Origin: Prorocentrum cordatum | Taxonomy: Eukaryota > Sar > Dinophyceae > Prorocentrales > Prorocentraceae | Direction of reading: 5' to 3' | NCBI GenBank assembly: GCA_963575745.1 | Contig: CAUYUJ010021062.1 | Location: forward strand, 64,001 to 128,000 | Length of the DNA stretch: 64,000 nucleotides | In this document: positions 56,096 through 64,000 of the stretch, piece by piece | Layout: every line of letters begins with the position of its first letter | Numbering within the stretch: position 1 is the stretch's first letter | Made by a program: the position numbers and the translations under genes | Notes under the pieces: model-generated | What the model saw: only the letters and a program-made list of their open reading frames with translations | What the model was told of the DNA's origin: nothing | The model's database searches: none

Positions 56096-56099
56096 GATA

Positions 56100-56370
56100 T
56101 CAGAAACAAATCTGAACACTCAACAATAGAACGAGCGATGTGACAATAATCAGCAATGCCATCGCGGGATGCACAGATGCGGCCATGCACTGTGTTGAGT
56201 GCTACCGGGCATAACAGCAACATCAAGTTGAGACCAGCTCCGATTGCAGCCATCCGATTTCAACCAAAATCTGAACACTCAACCATAGAACGGGCGATGC
56301 GACAATAATCAGCAACGCAATCGCGGGATGTACATATATGCAGCAATGCACTGTATTGAGACCTATCACA
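56100..56370 (+). repeat. About 165-bp direct repeat, two units
   Basis: AAATCTGAACACTCAAC-ATAGAACG, GACAATAATCAGCAA and CATGCACTGTGTTGAG at 56108-56200 recur at 56270-56362 with few changes. AT-richer than its surroundings. Confidence 0.9.
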
Positions 56371-56474
56371 GTTGAGAACACTGCACCAGCAACGTTGAGA
56401 GCAACCTGAAATGGTAAACGCTGACACCAACAATGTTTATAGCTACCTGAATTGTGTTGCCACAACAACTGATA

Positions 56475-57484
56475 TTAAATGTTATGAGAAGAATTCCTGT
56501 TCGGTAGCGCGCTCGCATCACTGCAGCCCGCAGATTTGCAATCTGTCCAAAGCTTTAAACGTTTGAGGTTGACTCGGCCCACCACTGAATCGTCGTGAGG
56601 CGCCGTGCCATTGCTGTGCCCCTCCGTGAGCACATACTCGAAATACGACCTCTTCTTGCCACCGATTTTTTTCGCGATGCAAAACTTGCGTGCAATATCA
56701 GGCGATGCAACGGCCATGCCACCAGGCAAAGGGTAAAAGAACGCGAGCGTTGGAAGGAGACGCATTCCCCGGCGCCGACGATCAACACACGGCGGTTCGC
56801 ATGCAACGTTGTCAATATCATGCTCTGAACGTCCAATTGGCGCTCATGGTGGAACGTCTCTCTCATGTGTGTGTTGGCAACCATCGAGCCTGGCCCAGTC
56901 ACGGCTGCCATAATCGGATTGCCGGATGGAGCCAACTCGGCCCCCATCTTTTGCGTCAAGTGCCGCGGGCCCAAAGGGTTGTATATGCGTCCCGCGAACG
57001 CTGGAAAATTACTTGCATGTGGTGAAATACCTTTGACCAAATGGGACTCATGAATGATAACATGCGTCGCCCTGAGGTTCTGGCCCATCAACGCCTCGTT
57101 GAAAGTCTGCTGAACTGCCGTCGCCCCTCTCCAGAGGTTCCAGAGGTGAGCGCATTGGCGTTGCTCAAAGGATGATTCGCGAATGGGCGGCTCGCGCGGT
57201 AAATCGCCATTAGTCTTCTTCCAACGCGATATCTTGCTAGCACCACAAAACGCACCGAAACAGTGTCCAAAACCGATTACCAAATCGAAGTCCTCATCGG
57301 ATCCAAGCATGTGTTGATAATCAAACAAATTGACAGGCTTAGAATGCACCACAACGCCGTGGTCGCGACACCACTGTAGATTCTTCATATACTCTTCACC
57401 GGCTGCTGGATGGATATCGCACACATGCAAAAGACCTGGAGGGAACGGTTCCCACGGTGGGCGGGGCCGCGGCTTTGCCGCCAT
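56475..57484 (-). pseudogene. Intronless retroposed gene copy, unrecognised protein, one frameshift
   Basis: Start at ATG 57484: MAAKPRPRPPWEPFPPGLLH, VCDIHPAAGEEYMKNLQWCR, SKPVNLFDYQHMLGSDEDFD, LVIGFGHCFGAFCGASKISR, ATHVIIHESHLVKGISPHAS, IYNPLGPRHLTQKMGAELAP, GPGSMVANTHMRETFHHERQ and HANRRVLIVGAGECVS. Near 56770-56755 the reading must shift to 56765-56475 to continue FYPLPGGMAVASPDIARKF, KKRSYFEYVLTEGHSNGTAP and VGRVNLKRLKLWTD; the unshifted frame runs to 56555 in Arg/Ser-rich nonsense. With the leader relic 29 bases upstream and no intron, this is best read as a decaying processed-mRNA copy. No protein family recognised. Confidence 0.6.
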
Positions 57485-57513
57485 GTGTAGTCGGCGATGG
57501 CCGCCCGAAAATG

Positions 57514-57535
57514 CTTGAGCCAAAATCGACTACGG
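57514..57535 (-). other. Relic spliced-leader sequence
   Basis: Minus strand 57535-57514 reads CCGTAG, then TCG, then ATTTTGGCTCAAG, 22 bases that match the dinoflagellate spliced leader (CCGTAG-CC-ATTTTGGCTCAAG, from memory) almost completely: one inserted and about one changed base. It sits directly upstream of the ORF above in the same orientation, as expected when a trans-spliced mRNA is copied back into the genome. Confidence 0.75.
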
Positions 57536-57539
57536 AAAA

Positions 57540-57725
57540 CCCACACAAGCATATCATAGCAAAACACATAGCGCACAGGCATAGCATAACGCATGGCGCA
57601 ACAGGCATAGCATAGCACATCTAGCCGAGCCTGGCATTGCATTAGCAGTATCATTCTCGTAGCATAGCACTACCATCAGAGTTCGTATACCATAACATTA
57701 CATAACATCGTGATGATAGCGAAAG
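57540..57725. repeat. ATAGC/GCATA microsatellite
   Basis: Words CATAGCA, GCATAGCATA and ACAGGCATAGC repeat irregularly; compare 10585-10745. Confidence 0.75.
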
Positions 57726-58185
57726 TCTTGCCTTTTGACACAGCACAACACATTTATCTTCCATCAGGGCCGAGCATATGATGATGGCGGTGATCATGGC
57801 GGCGATCATGGCGCGACGACGACGAGGAGGAGAAGGAGGAGGAGGAACCCCTAATGATGCCCTAAGAGGACGGGCGCTCTGGGCTAGAGCGCGGGGGGGG
57901 GAGGGGGGGGGGGCGAGGGGCAGGAGGATGGACGACGATATGGGGAACAAGAGAGCGAAGATGCGACCTATGCACGGTGGCGGGATGTCGCCGTAGGCCA
58001 CTGTTGCGCCGTCGCTCGCGCTCGTCAGCGGCGGGCTGGGGGGGCAGGATAAGAGAGCATGCCGTGGGGAGGAGGGGGATAGGAGGGCATTCTGGGGGGA
58101 AGGGGGACTGGGGGTGATAGAGAGTATGGGTCGCTTCGACATAACCAACATGGGCGTCTTTTTCAATGGCACGCGTTACCGTCAG
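57726..58185. other. Intergenic stretch
   Basis: GGCGATCATGG triplet words at 57785-57815, purine-rich 57815-57930 and G-rich 58030-58110. GGTCGCTTCGACAT-ACCAACATGGGCG at 58130 recurs at 58530. No gene. Confidence 0.6.
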
Positions 58186-60690
58186 CCTCCTTAAAATGCC
58201 ACAGAAATTTCAAATTCAGTTTCTGCAATTACATGTAGACTTTTCTATTGTGGGCAATACAATACTCCAACGCGCGCGCGGGTGACCATGGTCACCCGCA
58301 CGTGCAGGTGACCCAGACCCGCGCGCGCGCGGGTCACCCGAAATCCGCTCGGTCACCGTTAAGGGTTCACTTCAGTTTCCAAGCCAACATGGCGGCTTTT
58401 CGATTGTGGACAATACAGAACTCCAACGCGCGCGCCCTGCGGGAATCTATGGGTTCCCTGCGGGAATCTATGGGATTCCCTGCGGGGATCTATGGATTCC
58501 CTTCGGGAATCTATGAGTTCCCCGCCAAAGCCTATATTGGTCGCTTCGACATCACCAACATGGGCGCCTTTTCATAGCTTGCCCATGTTGTCAAATTTGT
58601 CGGCGTCCATAACAAAGAGCCACAAAAATCTTGAATTCGGTTTTTGGAATCACATGTAGACTTTTCTATTGTGGACAACACAGAAGTCGGCGCACCCGTC
58701 GGCCTCCTTAAATGGCCACAGAAATTTTGAATTCAGATTTTAGATTTACATGTCGGCTTCTCTATTGTGGACAATACAGGACTCCTCAACGCGCGCGCGC
58801 GCGGGTGACCATGGTCACCCGCTCGCGGGTGACACGTGTCACCGTCGGCCTCCTTTAAAAGTCTCTGATTTTTTTGATTTAGTTTTTGGAGCTACATGTC
58901 GACTTTTCTATTGTTGACAGTGCAGAACTTCTCAACACGCGCGCGCTCGCGTGGCGGGTGACCCACCCACGTGGGTCACCAAAAACTGTTTTGAAAATTT
59001 CTGTGGCTCTTTGAGGAGTCCGACGGTTGCCGGGTCACCCGCACGCGCGGGTGACCATGGTCACCCGCACGCGCGCGTCCGCGCGCGCGCGCGTTGGAGT
59101 TCTGTGTTGTCCACAATGGCTAAGTCGACATGTAAATCCAAAAAATGAATTTGAAATTTCTGTGGCTCTTTAAGTAGGCCGACGGTGGCCGGGTCACCCG
59201 CACGTGCGGGTGACCACGGTCACCCGCGCGCGCGCGCGCGTTGGAGTTCTATGTTGTCCACAATGGATAAGTCGACATGTAATTCCAAAAACTGAATTTG
59301 AAATTTCTGTGGCTCTTTAAGAACGCCGACGGTGGCCGCGTCACCCGCACGTGCGGGTGACCATGGTCGCCCGCGCGCGCGTTGGAGTTCTGTATTGTCC
59401 ACAATCGAAAAGCCGCCATGTTGGCTTGGAAATTGAAGTGAACCCTTAACGGTGACCGAGCGGATTTCGGGTGACCCGCGCGCGCGGGTCACCCGTACGT
59501 GCGGGTGACCATGGTCACCCGCGCGCGCGCGTTGGAGTTTTGTGTTGTCCACAATGGCTAAGTCGACACGTAAGTCAAAAAAATGAATTTGACATTTCTG
59601 TGGCTCTTTACGGAGGCCGACGGTGGCTGGGTCACCCGCACGTGCGGGTGACCATGGTCACCCGCGCGCGCGCGTGTTGGAGTTCTATGTTGTCCACAAT
59701 GTATAAGTCGCCATGTAATTCCAAAAACTGAATTTGAAATTTCTGTGGCTCTTTAAGAACGCCGACGGTGGCCGCGTCACCCGCACGTGCGGGTGACCAT
59801 GGTCACCCGCGCGCGCGCTGGAGTTCTGTATTGTCCACAATCGAAAAGCCGCCATGTTGGCTTGGAAATTGAAGTGAACCCTTAACGGTGACCGAGCGGA
59901 TTTCGGGTGACCCGCGCGCGCGGGTCACCCGTGCGTGCGGGTGACCATGGTCACCCGCGCGCGCGCGTTGAAGTTCTGTGTTGTCCACAGTGGATAAGTC
60001 GGCATGTAATTCCAAAAACTGAATTGAAATTTCTGTGGCTCTTTAAGGAGGCCGACGGTGGCCGGGTCACCCGCTCGCGCGGGTGACCATGGTCACCCGC
60101 GCGCGCGCGTTGGAGTTCTATGTTGTCCACAATGGAGAAGTCGACATGTAATTCCAAAAACTGAATTTGAAATTTCTGTGGCTCTTTAAGGAGGCGCGCG
60201 TTGGAGTTCTGTATTGTCAACAATCGAAAATCGCCATGTTGGCTTGGAAATTGAAGTGAACCCTTAACGGTGACCGAGCGGATTTCGGGTGACCCGCGCG
60301 CGCGTGCGGACTTCTTTATTGCCGACAATAGAAAAGTCTACATATATTTCCAGAAACTGAATTTGAAATTTCTGAGGCCGCTTTCGTAAGACATCCTCGA
60401 AGATCGGGCCTCGGAGGTTCCCTACTCCATGAGTGGTCTGGGCATTTGCCCAGGCCTAGGCCGCAGGTGGAAAGACCAGCGCAATGCGCGAAGCCTGCAG
60501 TGGGTGACCTCAGTTGACCCGAGAAGCGTCTCCAGCAAGGCCCAGAACGCCCTCAAGATAGCCCCAGAAGACGGCGGCGGCGCGGGCGTCGACGTCGCGC
60601 GCGCTGGAGTTTTGTATTGTCCACAATAGAGAAGTCGGCATGTAAATCCATAAACTGTTTTGAAAATTTATGTGGCTCGTTGAGGAGGCC
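58186..60690. repeat. Palindrome-bearing satellite array, about 145-bp monomers
   Basis: Monomers contain GTTGGAGTTCTGTATTGTCC, ACATGTAATTCCAAAAACTG, AATTTGAAATTTCTGTGGCT, TTTAAGGAGGCCGACGGTGG and the perfect palindrome GGGTGACCATGGTCACCC set in (CG)n arms. Successive GGAGTTCT marks lie at about 59096, 59244, 59384, 59534, 59679, 59820, 59971, 60113 and 60206. Units before about 58900 are inverted relative to those after. A subtype with CATGTTGGCTTGGAAATTGA, AGTGAACCCTTAACGGTGAC and GAGCGGATTTCGGGTGACC recurs at 59415, 59850 and 60235, about every third unit. Small ORFs inside are artefacts. Confidence 0.9.
58435..58520 (+). repeat. Short tandem repeat of about 22 bp inside the satellite
   Basis: Four copies of TGCGGGAATCTATGGGTTCC with variation interrupt one satellite unit. 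Confidence 0.9.
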
Positions 60691-60707
60691 AAAGGACACC
60701 CTTGAAA

Positions 60708-60830
60708 CTTGGGCCTCGGTCATCGTCTCCGCCATCACCATCGTCACCATCACCATCATCACCATCGCCGTCACCACCGTCGTCGTCATCGCCGCCATCA
60801 CCATCATGAGTACACCATCATCATCGAGGG
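60708..60830. repeat. CATCACCATC triplet microsatellite
   Basis: Imperfect ATC/ACC/GTC run. The flanking words GGGAAAGTGGCTCGA and ACATGTAGCCATGACCCCCT at 60838-60890 are the reverse complement of 10210-10265, so this is an inverted second copy of that block. Confidence 0.75.
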
Positions 60831-60899
60831 TGCGGGCGGGAAAGTGGCTCGAGAATCACTCTTGCCTCAACATGTAGCCATGACCCCCTGTTAAGCTTC

Positions 60900-61150
60900 G
60901 GCCAACTCCCCGGGACCTCCCGGGTCCGGGGTTCCCGGGCCCCGCGGCGCGCGGTTTCCGTTTCCCCAATAAGTTCCTGTCCCAATTCCCGGGTCCCGGG
61001 TCCCGGTTCCCGGGCTCTCGGTTCCCAAGTTCCTGGTTCCCGGGTTCCCGGTTCCCCGGTTCCCGGTTCCCGGGTTCCCGGTTCCCGGGTTCCCGGTTCC
61101 CGGGTTCCTGGTTCCCGGGTTCCCGGTTCCCGGGTTCCTGGTTCCACCGA
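60900..61150. repeat. Minisatellite (GGTTCCCGGGTTCCC)n
   Basis: About fifteen copies of a 7-15 bp unit rich in the SmaI-type palindrome CCCGGG. Minus frames read (EPGTREPGN)n. Confidence 0.95.
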
Positions 61151-61635
61151 GATGGGCGGCGCCATTGTCTGATGTTGTGAGATGATAGTGGGAGATGGAT
61201 CTTCATTCATCTATAGTTCTAAGCGTCTGGCATCACCTCGCAACATCTCACATCACCTCGCACCTCCTCGCAACATCTCACATCAAGGCGCATCGTTTGT
61301 AGACAGAAGCGAGCCCAACATAAATTATATCATCTTGGGTTATCATCTCAGACAGCGTCGTGGAGTTACGCCCCTAGTTAGGATATGTTGTATAGTAGAT
61401 GATGATGTTCTATGACCAGTTCGCATCTAAGTTATACATGGTTGCGTTCTTACAAGATGTTAGTTCACATCTTCTGTTATCTTCGCCCGTGGCCATGGGC
61501 GCGCGCGCCCCAGAGCGTTGCGCATCATGCGATTTGGAGGGCGCGCGGTCGGGCGACGGCGCGGTGGAGAAAGACAACGAGCAGTATGCGATGGGGTCCT
61601 ACAGGATGATGGGGGAGGAATATTCGAGGAATGGC
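61151..61635. other. Intergenic stretch
   Basis: CACCTCGCAACATCTCACAT occurs twice at 61228-61290. No gene supported. Confidence 0.5.
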
Positions 61636-62110
61636 TCCCCCCCAAACTCTTCCCCCCAGAGGTTCTCCCCGACAGGTTTCCCCCGATCCCCCCCCCCCCC
61701 CCTGATGTTCCCGATATGTTTCCGATCCTTCTCCCCCCCCAAAAGGTTTCTCATCGCACGTTTCCCCCGTTGCCCCCCCCCTCCCCCCCCCCCCCCCCCC
61801 CGCCCCCGCCCCCCCCCCGCCCACCCACCCACCCGCCCCCCCCCCCACCCCGCCCCCCCCCCCCCCCCCCCCCCCCCCCCCCACCCCACCCCACCCCACC
61901 CCCCACCACACCCCACACACACACACACACACACACACACCCACACACACACACACCCCACGCACACACACACATGCACACACACACGCACGCTTGCCCC
62001 AGAGGTTTGCCGCCCATAGATTTCCCCAATAAGTTTCCCCATAAGTTCCCCTCGATAGGTTTCCCCCTGTGGCTTCGCCCCATACGTTCCCCCCCGCAAG
62101 GGCGGTCGGC
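61636..62110. repeat. C-homopolymer, CCCA and (CA)n tract with AGGTTTCCCC words
   Basis: Long C runs at 61690-61885, (CA)n at 61910-61990, and repeated CCAGAGGTTT, GATAGGTTTCCCC and AATAAGTTTCCCC words on both sides. ORFs here are artefacts. Confidence 0.9.
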
Positions 62111-62284
62111 GGCCCGCTAACATGCCATCGGCACCAGGAGGGCCGTCTTCACTTCATAAGGTTCCCGAACTTTTTCTTTTGTCGTTTTTTCTTGACTTTC
62201 TATTGATGTTTCCCTTGGCTACTTCCTTGCCCTCTCTCTCTCTCTCTGTCTCTCCCTCTCTGTCTCTCCCTTCTTTTTCTCTCA

Positions 62285-64000
62285 GAGGTGGTCCCATCTC
62301 TAATTGGATCTTATGCGAAGTGGATCCATTACTCGGATTCGGTTAGAGGCGGATCTATGTCTCATCGAATTATGTTGGGTGTGGCCATCTCCAATTGGAC
62401 TCTTTTCGAGGTGGATCCATCGCTAATCGGATTCCATTAGAGGTGGGTCCATCTCCAACAGGATTCTAGCAGAGGTGGGTCCATCTCTAATCGGGCACCA
62501 TTAGAGGTGGACCCATCAGCAATTTGATTCAATTCGAGGTGGGTCCATCCCTAATAGTAATATATTAGAAGTGTGCCCATATGTCATCGGTTCCAAGCAG
62601 AGGCGGGTTCATCTCTACTAGGAATATGTGAGAGATGGATCTTTCTCTATTCGGACTCTATCAGGGGTGGATGCATCCCGCACAAGATTCTATTACAGGC
62701 GGGCCCATATGTCATAGGTTCCCTTTCGAGGTGGATCCACCTTTCATACAATTATGTGACAGGTTGGCCCATATGTATCAGGATTCTCTTAGAGGTGTAC
62801 ATCTGTATGAGGATTCTATCATAGGTGGGCCTATCTATGTTAGGGTACAAGTTAAGGCGGGCCCATTGTCCATAAGTTTCCATGAGAGGTGGGTCCATTG
62901 GTAGTGCGTTTCTGCCAGAAGTGGACCCATCTCTAATCGGATTCCATTAAAGGTGCACCTGGGTCCATCATGCAACCTGATTCCAATAAAAGTGGATCCA
63001 TCTGTAGATTTTTTGAGATGGCCACATCTGCAATCGGTTTGTTTTAGAAGTGGATCCATATGTCATCGGATTCTATCAGATGTGGATCCGCCTCTAATAG
63101 GCTTCTACCAAGGGTGTCAATATGTACGAGGGTTCGATTAGAAGTGCACCATCTGTCATAACATTCTGTCAGGGGTGGATACATATCGGGTAGGGGTCTC
63201 TTAGAGGTGGGTCCATGTCTAGTGGAATTTCAGCAGAGGTGCATACATCGCCGATAGGAAGCTCTTTGACGTGAACCCACTCCTATTATGCTTTTATCAG
63301 AAGCGAATCCACCTGTGATGAGATAGATCTTATGGAATGTGAACCAATGTGTAATGGGATTATATGAGAGGTGGACCCATATGTAGTAAGATTCTGTTAC
63401 AGGTGCATCCGTCTCCAGTACGACTTTATCAGGTGTAATCATTGCTGATAGGTCCTGATAGAAGTGGGCAAATCTCTGATTTGATACTAGTAGATGTGCA
63501 CCCATCTCTAATGATATTTCACGATATGTGGATCCTTATGTGATACGACTCAATTAGGGGTGGGACCATTGGTAATACGATCCCATGAAAGGTGGATTTA
63601 CATGTAATAAGATTGTTAGTGGTGGGTCGATCTCTAAGATGATTCTATTAGAGGCAGATCCATCCGTAATAGGATTACAATAGAAGTGGACCATTATGAT
63701 AGAATTCTGTTCGAGACGAATCCATCCCTGATTGGATTCTATCTCATTTATGTGTAGTCGAATTTCAATAGGATTGGGTCCATTTGTATTAGGCGTCTAT
63801 TGGGGTTTGATCCAGGTGTCGTAGGATTATTCTAGTAGACACAGATCCATATATAATGGGATGCTCTTAGAGGTGGAACCATCGCAGCTATTCCATTAGA
63901 CATGTGAACATCGCGTATAGGATTCTCTATTAGATACGGATCCTGCCTTAAAAAAGATTCAATTAGAGGTGTATACGTCGCTACACAGATTCTGTTCGAG
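62285..64000 (+). repeat. Degenerate tandem array, unit about 32 bp, continuing past the window
   Basis: More than fifty units based on GATTCTATTAGAGGTGGATC followed by CATCTCTAATCG. AT content is much higher than in the rest of the window. No ORF of interest. The array reaches the last base, so its true length is unknown. Confidence 0.95.

Overview
The window looks like nuclear DNA of a dinoflagellate. It is very GC-rich and gene-poor, crowded with micro-, mini- and satellite repeats. Its coding segments are short exons separated by repeat-filled introns, one with a GC-AG boundary and one with GT-AG. Two to three sites resemble relics of the dinoflagellate trans-spliced leader (core TTTTGGCTCAAG) immediately upstream of minus-strand ORFs. 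A Prorocentrum-like or Symbiodiniaceae-like genome is my guess; the sequence alone does not fix the species.

Layout. 0.2-1.2 kb is a 101-bp tandem array. 1.5-8.5 kb (minus strand) is a decayed non-LTR retrotransposon: zinc-finger/coiled-coil ORF1, apurinic-type (EEP) endonuclease, reverse transcriptase, RNase H. It is broken by several frameshifts. 9.3-14.9 kb is repeats with no convincing gene. 15.3-21.0 kb (plus) holds exon-like segments of one or more unrecognised genes, with one intron that can be placed by phase. 21.5-23.0 kb (minus) is a Nudix gene behind a leader-like relic. 24.7-26.9 kb (plus) has further unrecognised exons. 28.4-30.7 kb (plus) is a cytosine-5 DNA methyltransferase with its motifs spread over at least two exons and a frame break between motifs II and IV. 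30.9-31.2 kb is a nested palindrome made of four identical 34-bp perfect palindromes. 33.6-34.5 kb (minus) is a zinc-finger plus coiled-coil ORF.

36.6-50.9 kb (plus) appears to be one large gene. Its exons lie at about 36.65-37.2, 38.4-38.9, 39.35-40.3 and 50.0-50.9 kb. Between the last two sits a second, different retrotransposon on the opposite strand (about 41.1-44.9 kb, restriction-like endonuclease type), next to a giant Ser/Thr/Pro-rich reading frame that extends to 49.3 kb. 51.9-54.6 kb holds small exons and a GIY-YIG-domain gene. 56.5-57.5 kb (minus) is an intronless, frameshifted gene preceded by a nearly complete spliced-leader relic, so probably a retroposed mRNA copy. 58.2-60.7 kb is a palindrome-bearing satellite with higher-order organisation that also has copies at 12-13 kb. 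60.9-61.15, 61.6-62.1 and 62.3-64.0 kb are further repeats, the last running off the window.

The genes do not form a pathway. The common theme is mobile DNA: two classes of LINE, retroposed mRNAs, a possibly transposase-derived multicopy gene, a GIY-YIG nuclease domain and a DNA methyltransferase, in a repeat matrix. All statements on family membership come from reading motifs by eye; no database search was possible.
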